From Drosophila persimilis (Eukaryota; Arthropoda; Insecta; Diptera; Drosophilidae), in contig NW_020825333.1 of the NCBI RefSeq assembly GCF_003286085.1, forward strand, positions 682,001-746,000: a stretch of 64,000 nt of DNA, read 5' to 3'. Positions within the stretch are counted from its first letter, which is position 1. Every line of letters begins with the position of its first letter. Below the pieces are notes generated by a model. The model was given only the letters and a program-made list of their open reading frames with translations, searched no databases and was not told the origin of the DNA. Made by a program: the position numbers and the translations under genes. Of the stretch, positions 22,049-32,006 are shown piece by piece.

Positions 22049-22066
22049 ATCACGTCGGGGTCACCA
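22049..22066 (-). other. Primer binding site, tRNA-Trp type
   Basis: On the minus strand TGGTGACCCCGACGTGAT lies 7 nt after the 5' LTR. It is complementary to the 3' end of Drosophila tRNA-Trp as I recall that sequence. Confidence 0.75.
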
Positions 22067-22073
22067 AATTTTA

Positions 22074-22370
22074 TGTGGAGATAATGTTTTTTATCCCCAA
22101 TCGGCCGACTAATTATTCCAATTAAATAAAACTCGGCGCAGAAATAAAATTGCGATATGTTCTTGAATGCGTGACATCCAAATTGCAAGTGTGGCTTGCC
22201 TGATAGCGAAGAGCGAGCTGGCAGAGAGCGTTTAGCAGGGCAAGCAAGCGCAAAGCTTTAACAAACAAATGAGTGACATAGACATAAGTAACAAACAAAA
22301 TAAGCGGCTGAGGGCCAAGAATTAGGTGCTATTTGGTAAGCAGCTAATCGGCTGGGTTCTGCTCCGAACA
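22074..22370 (-). repeat. BEL/Pao 5' LTR (297 bp)
   Basis: It has the same ends as the 3' LTR (TGTGGAG...CCGAACA on the plus strand) but lacks an internal 73 bp and has a few substitutions. The pair could be used to date the insertion. Confidence 0.9.
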
Positions 22371-22375
22371 CTGTC

Positions 22376-22503
22376 CTTTAAATTATTAAATGCTCCAATT
22401 GCTGGTTCATCCAGCTGTATTAATGTTTTTTTGGATGCCCTTCGTGAAACTTTCCCATTTACTCCACTCAGATATTTTGTTAATGGTTTGGCAATTGTGG
22501 CAT
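22376..22503 (-). pseudogene. Slice of errantivirus-like pol between two insertions
   Basis: Read on the minus strand, these 128 bp give KPLTKYLSGVNGKVS...LDEPAIGAFNNLKD, the segment between the reverse transcriptase thumb (28064 upward) and RNase H (17820 downward). It shows that the BEL/Pao and LOA elements landed about 120 bp apart in the same gene. Confidence 0.8.
22492..22503. repeat. LOA LINE target duplication, 3' side
   Basis: CAATTGTGGCAT, identical to 28052-28063 at the other end of the LINE. Confidence 0.88.
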
Positions 22504-22641
22504 GGTTAGGTTAGGTTAAGGCGGTAGCCGGGAGGGGGTGATGTGAGCCTCCCGCCCCGAGCTCACTTGGACCTATAGAAGGTCCGTTGTGTTGCCGCAT
22601 GGGCATGTGCCCCTTCTCGTTGCCTGAACCGTGAGAGCAGA

Positions 22642-23460
22642 CTACTGCAGGATTAAGGGCAGTCCCATCCGGTGGCTTGGATGTATTTGGACAAGGTCCC
22701 TGGTTTGATTTCGGACAGGTCCGAAATGTCCGTGAGGAAAGCGGCCCCGAGAATACGAAGACGACGATTTCCAATGGGCTGGGCAATGGCAGAAGAAGTG
22801 GAGGACCGATTCCTCCTCCTCCTCGTCGCGACAACTCCTGCAGAAATCGTTATGAGGGATTGACAGTCTGGAGGCATGAGTGCCGATCTGCCAGTGTCCC
22901 GTAATGGCTCGAGTAACTGCAGAGCACTGTGCTCTGCTGAGTCTATACAGCTCTGCTGAGCGCTTCTTCGATCGATATGGCCATATCAATCTTGAGACTT
23001 TACAGGAGACGGTTTGCTGCCATCTCCTATTGGCACTTTGCTCGAACAATTCGTGCGTTAGGAGCCTGCACGTAGCTAAGGGCATCGCTACCTGCTCCCT
23101 CTTCGATAGGAGAGGGATCGTAGTACCCTGTCTGGCTAGCTCGTCGGCGGCGTCGTTCTCCTCGATGTCCCTGTGGCCGGGGACCCATATAAGGAAGAGA
23201 TCCAACTGCTCTGCGATCTCGTGCAGAGACCTGCGGCAGTCATTAACAGTCGCTGAGTTCGACGATATTGAGCCTAGAGCTTTAATAGCCGCTTGGCTGT
23301 CCGAGAAGACGCACACTAAGTGCGTGTCTAGACGTAGTTTGGAGACTATAGAAATGGCCTCCTTGATGGCTTCAATCTCCGCTTGGAACACACTACAGTG
23401 GTCCGGGAGCCTGAAGCAATGACTGATTTTCAGCTCGCTGCAGTAGACTCCGCCTCCCAC
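22642..23460 (-). pseudogene. LOA LINE RNase H and C-terminal zinc motif
   Basis: This is the C-terminal part of ORF2. The first RNase H acid lies in the previous frame (FYSDGSKLDG, about 23480). This frame then shows VFQAEIEAIKEAI, CVFSDSQAAIKALGS and WVPGHRDIEENDAADELAR, the remaining catalytic blocks of a ribonuclease H domain, which occurs in I and LOA clade LINEs. Near the end, CRSCRDEEEEESVLHFFCHCP is a cysteine/histidine cluster common at LINE C-termini. A frameshift around 23445 breaks the link with the reverse transcriptase; otherwise the domain looks sound. Confidence 0.85.
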
Positions 23461-25134
23461 CGGCCGTCTAGCTTCGAGCCATCACTGTAGAAGTGAACCG
23501 CATTTGCAGGTCCTGGTTCGCCCATCTCCCAGTCCTCCCTAGGTGGGATTGATACCTGGAAGGGCGTCGAGAGGTGATCACTAGGAATACAGTAATCTGT
23601 CCTCTCTGGTAATTGCGGGAGTCTCATCAGGAGTCCCGAGTGGCCAACCGCGGACGCCTTCCACAGTCTGGCTTCTCTCATTCTGAGGGCAGAAAGTGTT
23701 GCCACCTTCCTTCCCATGAGATCTACAGGGAGGAGGTCCAGCACAGTATCCAGGGCTTCCCCTGGAGTAGTGCGTAGCCCGCCAGTGATGCATAGCTCTG
23801 CCATGCGTTGAACTCTGCTGAGTTTATTGAGGCATGTCCTTTTGTCTAAGGCAGGCCACCATACCACCACTCCATAGAGCATGATCGGTCGTATGATGGC
23901 GGTGTAGAGCCACCGGACTATATAGGGGGTCATTCCCCATTTTAGACCGATGGCTTTCCTGCGAGTATACACTGTGGCTTTCTTTACTCTGTCCTCTATG
24001 CTCAATTTCCAGTCGAGCTTTCTGTCGAGGATTAGGCCAAAATACTTGGCGTTGCTGCTGAAAACTAGCGCTTCCCCACATAGTCTAGGGGGAATCAGTA
24101 CCGGAACCTTGTACTTCCTCGTGAAAAGCATCAGTTCCGTTTTAGACGGGTTGACGCCTAACCCACATTTGTCTGCCCATTTCGACATTTTCGTGAGAGT
24201 ACTTGTCATGCACTCACACAACGTCTGTGGAAATTTTCCGGAGAGTGCTATAGTAACATCATCCGCATACGCCACCACACGGCAGTCAACCCCCTCTATC
24301 TCACGCAGCAGTGTGTTCACTGCCACGTTCCATAGGAGGGGCGAGAGGATTCCGCTCTGCGGTGTGCCTCTGCAGACGAATCTGGTGCGTCCTGCATTGC
24401 AGCATCTGATTGATCAGGCTCACCGTCCTGGAGTCAACCCCCAGATCCGTCAGTGCGCCCGTGATGGCGGTCGGAAGGATGTTGTTAAAAGCGCCTTCTA
24501 TGTCGAGGAAGGCTACGAGGGTGTACTCCTTAAAGTTAAGGGACGCTTCGATGATCGATGTGATCGAGTGTAGGGCCGTTTCGGTGGATCTTCCCTTCCG
24601 ATAGGCATGCTGGGAGTCTGAGATCAGACTGGACGGAATAGACGCTGTGAGATGCAGCTTCAGGAGCCGTTCCATCGCCTTTAGAAGAAAAGACGATAGA
24701 CTTATGGGCCTGAAATCTTTTGGGGCAGTGTGCGAGGGCTTGCCTGCCTTGGGTATGAATACGACTTTGGTCTGAAGCCAGGTGTCAGGAATGCACCCGT
24801 GGGAAAAGATTCCCTCGTAAATTATTTTGAGCCAGTTAATGGCTTTAAGTCCCGCGTGAATCAGTTGGGCAGGGAAAATGCCGTCTGGGCCCGCGGATTT
24901 GTAGGGTTTAAAACTTCTGATCGCCAAGGAGATGTTCTCCCGGCTTAGCAGGCTCAGGAGGGCATTTGAGACGACAGAAGGATTCGCGAAGTAGTTGGGT
25001 CTGTTTTCATCGCAGCCAGGGAAGTGAATATTTAGGAGAAGATTTAGCGATTCATCGCTGGACGTAGTCCACGACTGGTCGGTGTTCTTCAAGTAGCCCA
25101 GGGTGGGTGTTGTCTTGGAGAGAACTCTGCGCAA
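23430..25134 (-). pseudogene. LOA LINE reverse transcriptase (one frameshift)
   Basis: 25134-24301 holds the fingers and the first palm aspartate (KSAGPDGIFPAQLI, KDFRPISLSSFLLK, AFLDIEGAFNNI). The reading moves frame near 24370, and 24326-23430 continues with the catalytic YADDVTIALSG, NPSKTELMLF, YFGLILDRKLDW and the thumb. All palm acids are present. The frame break lies next to the QNGILSPLL-type motif. The order endonuclease, reverse transcriptase, RNase H places it in the LOA clade. Confidence 0.85.
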
Positions 25135-25251
25135 GCGCGAGGCTTCTGAGTTACTCGCGATTTCGCTGCAGAACTTACGCCAGGAGGCGCGTTTGGCCTT
25201 TCTAAGTCCTTTGTTGTAGGTTGACAGACTGGCCTTGTATTCGGCCCAGTT

Positions 25252-26125
25252 TTACTCAACGTTCTCAGCCTTAGCTTTATTGAAGAGTCTCCGGGAGGCT
25301 TTCCGGAGTTGGTCCAGTTTCGGATTCCACCATTCAGGTTTCCTCCGGCCTCTGTTCTTGAAAGAGGGGCATGCTTTGTCGAGCGCCTTATTGCAGGCGT
25401 CGGTAAAGATCTTAAGAAGACGGGTCGTTGCCTCGGGGAGAACACGACAGAGGTAATCAGAGTATCGAGTCCAGTTTGTCCGCCTAATGTTCCGGAAACG
25501 AACTGGCTTCGATACTGAGAAGGAGAAAACAGTTTCCACGAACCTGTGGTCCGAGAAGGAGTGATCTTCCAGGACCCTCCAGGATACAATGTTACTCTGT
25601 ATCTCATGAGAGGCATGTGTGAGGTCCAGGACCTCCTTGCGGTTTTTAATAATAAAGGTGGGATCATTACCCCGGTTTAATAAGACCATCTGAGTGGTCA
25701 GTAAGTAACTGAAAAGGTACTCACCCCTTTCGTTTGTGTCAGTGCTACCCCACTGACAGGGATGTGCATTGGCGTCGCACCCCACAATTAGGCCGAACAT
25801 TATGCGATTAGAGCCCGAAGAGGCGCGTGTGGAGGGGGGTCTGGTTGATCATGCCCCATGTATGCGGAGCAGATTCTCAGTGAGCGCTCCTGGCCTTCGA
25901 GGCTCACTGCGGTGTGGTCTTCATTGCTGAAATTTGGGAGCAAAAATAAGTGCAACACTCTTTTTGCAAGAATGCAGGTACGACTTGTACCTGCGGTTTC
26001 AGCTACGTATAGCTTGTAGTCAGAAGTCCTCAGACCAGAGACCAGACCAGGATCCAGGGCTCCTGAATGAGGACTATGTCGGCTCCACCCTTGGCCAGGT
26101 GGAGCAGTAGAGCAGCGCATGCTGC
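25252..26125 (-). pseudogene. LOA LINE APE-type endonuclease
   Basis: The endonuclease nicks the target DNA to prime reverse transcription. ORF2 appears to start inside the end of ORF1 near 26150. The first part is spread over frames (LIQEPW and SGLRTSDYKLYV, ending CSAYM). 25800-25252 is open, with VGCDANAHPCQWGSTDTNERG (the GDFN-like block, here CDAN), LDLTHAS and the catalytic SDHRFV. A linker with RRKPEWWNPKLDQLRK follows. Breaks lie near 26080, 25800 and 25250. Confidence 0.8.
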
Positions 26126-26126
26126 C

Positions 26127-26999
26127 TTACAATGGTGGAGGTTTATCTGCAGGATCGTCAGTGACATTCCTGAGTCTCACCTCCACCATTGTTGCTTCTA
26201 GATCGCTGTCGGGGGAATCTGGCTCCTCCCCGACAACGATATGGCTGAGACCTCTGGCTAGGTCGCACTCGTCGAACGCGTAGTCGTCCAGGATATCGTC
26301 CGACATCATGGACGCCGCATCCGATGCCGGGTTGTTTTCCTCGCACGAGGCCCCCTCTTTCGGGATCTTCGGCAGCTCCGGGTCTGGCTCGACCTCCGCT
26401 TGCCTGCCCTTGCGATCCGACTTATAGGTGGTAATGGTGACCTTTTTGTATCCGTAGTCGACCACACCGTCCGTTTTGGCGAGGGGCTCTAGAGACTCCT
26501 TATTTAGGACGAGGATAATCTGGCGCCTCTGCCCCTGGATGTCCTCTACCTTGGCCACCTTCCAATCGGCTGTGGGAAGGTGGGGGTTGCAGACCTGCAG
26601 AAGCCTGAGGATTTTCTCAGGTTCTGCAGGTTTTGCCGATACCCATGCTCTGGCTCTCGGGCGGCTGGGAACATCCTCCCATCTCACGGCATCCAGTTTC
26701 GCCCCTGGGTAGACCTCTTTCAGAGCAGCCACCGCCTTCATGTAGAAGGCCGCAGAGCGAGCGTCTTGGCAGGCGATGGCTTTCACCTTGCCTTGATGCC
26801 ACCCTGCGTCCTCACACTTTGGCGGTGGTCCGCCGTTCTCCTCCAGTTCCTGTAGGAACCGGTCCTGGAGCTCGTTCTCCACCAGGTGCCACTTATCGCG
26901 AGGGACATGGCCGTCCTCGGCGCCCCTGTCCAGGACACCGATCAGGGTCTTGCCCCTCGCCACCTCAGCGAACGACCGGTTCGTGGGGTGGGTCTTCAC
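26127..26999 (-). pseudogene. LOA LINE ORF1 protein, C-terminal half
   Basis: ORF1 proteins of LOA-clade LINEs bind element RNA. This 290-codon frame resembles that class in its globular domain (DKWHLVENELQDRFLQEL..., ARSAAFYMKAVAALKEVYPGA, RARAWV, QIILVLNKESLEPL), followed by a very acidic tail (SDDILDDYAFDECDLARG, PDSPDSDLEATMVEV). It ends at TAA 26127, and ORF2 overlaps its last codons in another frame. The N-terminal part lies at 27102-27582, separated by a stop or frameshift near 27100. Confidence 0.75.
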
Positions 27000-27101
27000 C
27001 CGCTTGGCTTGCTGGGCTTGGCCTGGCTGGCTAGCGGGGTCCTCCGCTGAGCGTTGCCGCTTTTTGGGGGCCTTGGCTGCGCCCTTTCCGGCTTTGGCTG
27101 G

Positions 27102-27582
27102 CTAGAAGAGTGGCAGGATTGAGGAGGCCCATAGCCTCTGCTCCTTTCCTTGTGCCGACGCCCTAAAGTTCGGGTCCTCGTTGGACAGGATGAAAGCCGC
27201 TCGTCTCCTGTCCTGGTACGACGGCTTTGCTCCCCGTGGTGCAGAGACGCTGCTCGCCGGGGCCCCCATGGGTTCCTTGGTCCCGGTGCGCTTACCAGCC
27301 GCGATTACGCTCTGCTTGGCAGCCACCCCGGTCTCCGGTTCGCCCTTGGAGCCACCCGACTTGGAAGGACCCGATTGGCTTTTCGGGCCCCCCCCTCGCT
27401 GCGGCCGCTGCCTGAAGACGGTGGACCGACTCAGTCTCCTTCCCCGTCTTCTTTGGACCTGTTTTCCCAGGCGTTGGTACAGAGGGATTGGCTTGTACCT
27501 CCGGTACTTTAAGAGGAGTACCGAGCTCCTTTGCGGTGTTTTTATTATGTATTTTTGATATATTTGGCAATTTTGATCCCAC
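27102..27582 (-). pseudogene. LOA LINE ORF1 protein, N-terminal part
   Basis: A basic, Gly/Ser/Arg-rich segment (QRRRGRRLSRSTVF, PKSQSGPSKSGGSKG, SYQDRRRAAFILSNEDPN) that leads into the ORF1 domain at 26999. The likely start is the ATG at 27582 (MGSKLPN) in one frame or a start further up in the 202-codon frame; the two overlap out of phase, and I cannot choose. GC-rich codon use sets it apart from the AT-rich surroundings. Confidence 0.55.
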
Positions 27583-28051
27583 GAGTAGGCGGGAAGGGGT
27601 TGGTCACCCAAGGCATAGCCCGCTTGCCCCGGGAAGCCTAATTTAAACTGGAGGTCGGCAGGTATCCAGAGTCCGCATATTCGTGACCGGGCACCCCCCC
27701 GGCCATGCATCCCTCGGCTTATAACAGTGTCACTTTGGATTGGGGTAATTTCACTGAGAGTTTATTTCTCTCCGCCCGACTGCCATCCGCCAGCATCCTG
27801 GCAGAGATAGGACCGTGCCAGGACCTGTTTCCAGCCGCCCTCACGGGGAGAGTGTAGTCGCACTTCCACCGGTGTGTACAGTTACGGCGGGTGACGGTTC
27901 GCTCGCAACCCTCTGTGTTCTGTGTGGTGTGGGACGCAGGCCTCACCGGCTATTACTAACCGGAGCGGCTGCGCCTCAGTTCCGAGATCACAGTTGTGCG
28001 AGCCGACCCGTCATCTGTTTGTCCCCCTGTAGCACCCGATGGCTGACGGCC

Positions 28052-28063
28052 CAATTGTGGCAT
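28052..28063. repeat. LOA LINE target duplication, 5' side
   Basis: CAATTGTGGCAT, identical to 22492-22503. It marks the true 5' end of the LINE at 28051. Confidence 0.88.
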
Positions 28064-28759
28064 AATTTCGGACAAATTTTCTGTAATACCCTGTTAGTCC
28101 TAAGAAGCTACGTAGCTCTCTGATATTTTTAGGAATTGGATAGTTTTGTATTGTGGAGATTTTGTCTGGATCTGTTTTAATGATATTATGGGAAACAATG
28201 TATCCCAGAAATTTGGTTTCCAATTGAAAGAATTTTGACTTCTCTAGGGAAATTTTCATATTAGCGTTTTGCAAAATCTGTATTATATGAAACCTGACTC
28301 TAAATCAATGGCCGAGAAATACATTGCCTTACCTAAATTGGCAAGGATTACTGAAGGATCTTGCATAGGGTATCTATCCGGTATGGTGTTTTCATTAAGT
28401 TTCTTAAAGTCTATTACTAATCTATGTTTAGGAGTTCCGTCCTCATTTACTCCCTTCTTTGGTACTACTATTACCGGTGAATTATATGGGCTTTTACTAG
28501 ATCTGATTATACCTTCATCTAACATTTTACTTATTTCGTTATTAACGAAATCGTTAACCGAATAAGCGTATGGATACTGTTTGCCATATACCGGTCTTTC
28601 ATGTTCAGTGTTAATCTCTCCTTTTATATCCGTTCTGAACGGTAACTGTAAATCTATTTTGGCATGGTCTTCTTCGATGATAGATACCATTTTCTCTTTG
28701 AGATTTTCTAAATTGTCTTCTTTGTATGTTATTGTGTTATACAATTTCATTTTTTTCAA
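28064..28759 (-). pseudogene. Errantivirus-like reverse transcriptase, core deleted
   Basis: 28759-28283 has the fingers of a Ty3/gypsy reverse transcriptase: PVYGKQYPYAYSVNDFV, EGIIRSSKSPYNSPVIVVPK, HRLVIDFKKLNENT and the first catalytic acid in SAIDLESGF. The next block in the sequence is already the thumb (MKISLEKSKFFQ, FLGYIVSHNIIKTDPDKI, RELRSFLGLTGYYRKFVRNY). The palm segment that carries YxDD is therefore missing around 28265-28285. The enzyme is dead. The reading resumes across the LOA LINE at 22503. Confidence 0.82.
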
Positions 28760-28784
28760 TTCAGAATTTGCATAATTTTATATG

Positions 28785-29075
28785 TCGGATATTTCTACGA
28801 CGGCGCGTTCAGGATTTTTGCATCCCAAACTTTTAAATCGTTCATTGTCGGATAATTCAACGACGGCGTGTTCAGGATTCTTTAATCCCAAACTATTCAA
28901 ACTTTTAGTGTCGGATAATTCAACGACGGCGGGTTCAGGATATTTGAATCCCAAACTATTGAAACTTTGGATGTCGGATAATTCAACGACGGCGGGTTCA
29001 GGATATTTGAATCCCAAACTATTGACGGATAATTCTTCGTCAGCGTGCTCAGGATTTTTTTATCCCAAGCTATAT
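28785..29075 (-). repeat. 63-bp in-frame minisatellite in pol linker
   Basis: Units begin at 28785, 28848, 28911 and 28974, with a shortened and diverged fifth near 29024. Each full unit is 63 bp (21 codons) and encodes LGFKYPEPAVVELSD-type peptides. The frame stays open through the array. It lies between protease and reverse transcriptase. An expansion of a coding repeat at this place is unusual for the family. Confidence 0.85.
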
Positions 29076-29540
29076 ATACTTACTTCCACCTTTACTGAAT
29101 CACTTTTCATTTCTTTTTCTTCTTCAAAATATTTTTTTATTATATATTCCTTCAATAGAAGGATGGCTTTTCCTTCTATAAAGGTTAATTTGTTTAAAGA
29201 AAGAACCTCATCATATATTAGTTTCTCTTTATTGTCTTTATAACTTAAAGTCCCCTTTCCTGTATCAATAACAGCTCCGATTTTCTTTAATAGGTTAAAT
29301 CCTATTAGTAAATCCGCCTCCATTCCATCTATTTCTTAAAACACTTTTTTTGTGTTAAAAATAGTTATATTATGGAAATATTTAATTATCGAAAACCCAT
29401 TTACTGTAGCAACTTTCTTATAAATTGATAATTCTTTTTTATTTTCGTAAATTCCCTTTTTTATATAACAGGAAGTTGCTCCCGTATCTATCAAAACTTT
29501 TAATTCTTTGTTTATTTTTTTATCTACTCTTTTTAAGTAG
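29060..29540 (-). pseudogene. Errantivirus-like protease remnant
   Basis: The upstream part near 29500-29470 reads LIDTGATSCYI, a retropepsin active-site signature. 29323-29060 continues with MEADLLIGFNLLKKIGAVIDTGKGTLSYKD, the C-terminal LLG-type block. Stops separate the two. It is followed directly by the 63-bp repeat and reverse transcriptase, as expected for pol order. Confidence 0.7.
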
Positions 29541-29547
29541 GGCAGAC

Positions 29548-30180
29548 CTACTTCGTGGGCTGATCTAAAAAATGGTCCACTTCAATGTTATTTATCCGCA
29601 TTGCTTTATTAGCCGGTTGTTCCGAAGTTTCATTTGGTTTTCGTTTCTGCACTTGATTTGCGTTAGATTGATTATTCGGTACTACGTTTCCTCTAAATTG
29701 CTGAGCTTGGTTATAATTGTTATTATTTCTCCGATAATAACCATTAGTATTTTCCCGATAATATCTATTATTATTAGTATTATTATTATTACCCCTGTAT
29801 TGAATGCTGTTCTGTCGGTTCTGGATTTCTATTGATTCGGCTACATCCATTGGTTCTGGGGCCTGTTGTTGTCTATTACCCAAGAAATAGGGTTGTCCCC
29901 ATGACATGTTATTCCTTTGAAAATCCCTTTTTTGGTCGAATGGTGAACTATTAGTCCTTGGTTGCCGTTGGTTGAATCTTAATGTATTGTAATTATTATT
30001 CACTGAATTTCTGGGGCCTCTGAATTGGTAGGCAAATTGGGCCCGTATGTTATTTGATTGCAATTCCTGTACCTTTGCCAAGGCATTCGGTAAATCTGGG
30101 GGATTCAATGAGAATAGGATTTCTGCAATACCGCCGTTTAGGCCAGTGACAAAAATGCGTTAGGCATTGTCTCTAATTTT
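29548..30180 (-). pseudogene. Errantivirus-like gag, C-terminal part
   Basis: An open frame of 186 codons. It begins in the capsid end (NPPDLPNALAKVQELQSNN), passes through an Asn/Gln/Arg-rich nucleocapsid (NNYNTLRFNQRQP, NQAQQFRGNVVPNN) with PEPMDVAES, and ends SEQPANKAMRINNIEVDHF. No zinc knuckle is present, which is normal for several errantivirus gags. DINE-1 at 30181 separates it from the N-terminal half. Confidence 0.72.
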
Positions 30181-30907
30181 TATACCCGATACTCAAAATG
30201 AGTATTGGGGTATATTAGATTTGTGGTAAAAGTGGTAGTGTGTAACGTTCAGAAGGAATCGTTTCCGATTCATAAAGTATATATATATATTCTTGATCAG
30301 CCTCAATAGCCGAGTCGACTGAGCCCTGTCTGTCTGTCTGTCCGTCCGTCCGTCCGTCTGTCTATCCGTCCCTATCAGCGCCTAGTGCTCAAAGACTATA
30401 AAAGCTAGAGAGACGACATTTTATATCCAGACTTCTGTGATATGTCACTGTTACAAGAATATTTCAAAACTTTGCTCCGCCCTCTTCCGCCCCCACAAAG
30501 AGCGAAAATCTCAGAGACTATTAAGGCTAGAGCAACCAAATTTAGTATCCGCACTCCTGTTATATCTAACTATAAAACGTATATCTCAACATTTCGCCGC
30601 ACCCCCTTCGGCCCCCACAAAGAACGAAAAACTGGTGCATCCATAATATTGAGGATACAAGAAAACTAAAAACGCAGAATCATAAATAATGACTATATCT
30701 TTTAGATTGCTGAATGCTGATCAGATCGAATCATTTTTGTAGCCAAAAGCAAGAAATCAATTTGCAGTAACTACGCAGCACCCGACGTCACGCTCAGACT
30801 CAGACGTCACGCTCCGGCGTCTGCCGGAGGAGAGCCATACTGACTTAGTATCGGGAATAACCGTAGAGTTGCGGTGTCCGCAGCAACTCACAACGTTCCC
30901 CCTCGTT
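30181..30907 (+). mobile_element. DINE-1 with internal deletions
   Basis: A 727-bp copy from TATACCCGATAC to CCCCTCGTT with a GTCT/GTCC tract at 30326-30370 and an intact 3' hairpin. Segments from the middle are missing compared with the 1.1-kb copies. It is inserted in the gag of the errantivirus-like element. Confidence 0.87.
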
Positions 30908-31037
30908 TTATTTGATTCTTTTGTAATTTTACTGTCCTTTCCGTGAGTCATTATTGTCTTATTTATTAAAAAGGTCATTTTCTTGTTAACCTCGTTATAG
31001 AAATCTATTATTGAAAGGTTCCCTTGTCGGAGAACGC

Positions 31038-31496
31038 TTAACTGTAAACAAAGTCAAGTCGTGAAAGTATGGCATCGAAATTTAAAACTGTCCCGTGGTT
31101 GGTCAAGGCGTCATGTGCTGGTCCTGTTATTTTGTTTCTTAAAATTGTTAAGGCAATATAATATTGCTTACTTTCTTTCTTATATAGTTTCACTGCAGTT
31201 TCTGCAACTTCCCTCCATCCTACGTATTGGTTTAATCCACCATTGAAAATTGGTAGGGATTCTATTACTTTTAATGTGGTGTCATCTTTGATTGTCTTAT
31301 CTATTGTTTTTGCCTGATAATCTGAAACCTGATCGGATTTAGATTCTATTTGTTGTTTCAAATTTACTATTTGCTCCTGTACTTGTGAAATTTGAAGTGC
31401 TATCAATTGTTTGACCAGATCTGCAGTGAGATCGGTCCTTGTCTGTGAGTTAATCATTTTTAGTTTTCCAAACTCTAAAGTTAGTTGATCCACCAC
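31038..31496 (-). pseudogene. Errantivirus-like gag, N-terminal part
   Basis: 152 codons from a plausible start ATG (MVDQLTLEFGKLKM). Residues 25-75 are a coiled coil rich in Gln/Lys (LIALQISQVQEQIVNLKQQI). The capsid-like block LPIFNGGLNQYVGWREVAE..., typical of gypsy-group gags, follows. The frame stops at 31038, and the DINE-1 at 30907 lies about 130 bp further on, so a second lesion exists besides the insertion. Confidence 0.75.
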
Positions 31497-31988
31497 AAAT
31501 TGTTCTTATATTTTTGTTTTTATATTCTTGAAAACCGCTGGGCTTAAATTTAATTGAAATTATTTATTTCGTATTACTACTTTCGCTCACTAAATATCCG
31601 GTAGGGGTCGTCCTTCTTGGTTTGGCTGACAGATCTTCGAACGGGTCTTCCTTCGTAAATATCTTTGTTGTTTAACTGGGTCTTCTGGGGATCTTCCTTC
31701 TTTGGTTCAGCTGGTAGTTTCAATTTCTTTGTGTTTTGTTTTGATTTGTTTTGTTTAAAGATTTTGTTTTTTTTTTTATATTTTTGAAGTGTCTTGATTA
31801 GCTTTTTTGTATTTATTTTTGCACACCCTAAGCTCCGGTTTGTTTCCTTTTTATCTCAGTTTTTCTTATCTAATATCTCACAGTCACTCCGCGTTTTTAT
31901 ATTGAAGGATTTATTCCATTTATTAATTGTCCTTAGGGTTTCGGCACGACGCAAAACATGTATTATTCGGTGCTTTTTATACAACGTC
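31497..31988 (-). other. Leader between primer site and gag
   Basis: About 490 bp without coding signal. This is the expected place for the packaging signal of the errantivirus-like element. It contains imperfect repeats of TCTTCC(T)TC and a long T run near 31760. Confidence 0.55.
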
Positions 31989-32006
31989 GCCCCACGTTGG
32001 GCGCCA
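31989..32006 (-). other. Primer binding site, tRNA-Lys type
   Basis: On the minus strand TGGCGCCCAACGTGGGGC directly follows the LTR. It is a perfect complement of the 18 nt at the 3' end of tRNA-Lys (CTT) as I recall it. Confidence 0.85.

Larger units (their letters stand above)
17826..22370 (-). mobile_element. BEL/Pao retrotransposon with both LTRs and TSD
   Basis: A 4545-bp element with 3' LTR 17826-18195, 5' LTR 22074-22370, a tRNA-Trp primer site, a purine tract and the 5-bp duplication CTGTC at 17821-17825 and 22371-22375. Its pol is BEL/Pao-like (DUF1759-type gag, retropepsin, reverse transcriptase, RNase H, integrase in one frame). It is shorter than the usual 6-7 kb because gag/protease and the reverse transcriptase core carry deletions. 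It was inserted into the pol gene of the errantivirus-like element. Confidence 0.9.
22504..28051 (-). mobile_element. LOA-clade LINE, essentially full length
   Basis: A 5548-bp non-LTR element with ORF1, an APE-type endonuclease, reverse transcriptase, a LOA-type RNase H and a tail of AACCT-type repeats (AACCTAACCTAACC on the minus strand, 22504-22517). It is flanked by the perfect 12-bp duplication CAATTGTGGCAT. LOA, Bilbo and Trim of Drosophila share this plan. Only a handful of frame breaks are seen, so it is one of the younger insertions. 27711-28051 is the 5' UTR, where an internal promoter would be expected. Confidence 0.88.

Noticed and set aside
27150..27558. Overlapping plus-strand ORFs of 120-125 aa
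   Set aside because: Shadows of the GC-rich LOA ORF1 on the other strand, without motifs.
28785..29075. CRISPR-like array
   Set aside because: The 63-bp units are continuous, in frame and without unique spacers, in a eukaryotic retroelement.
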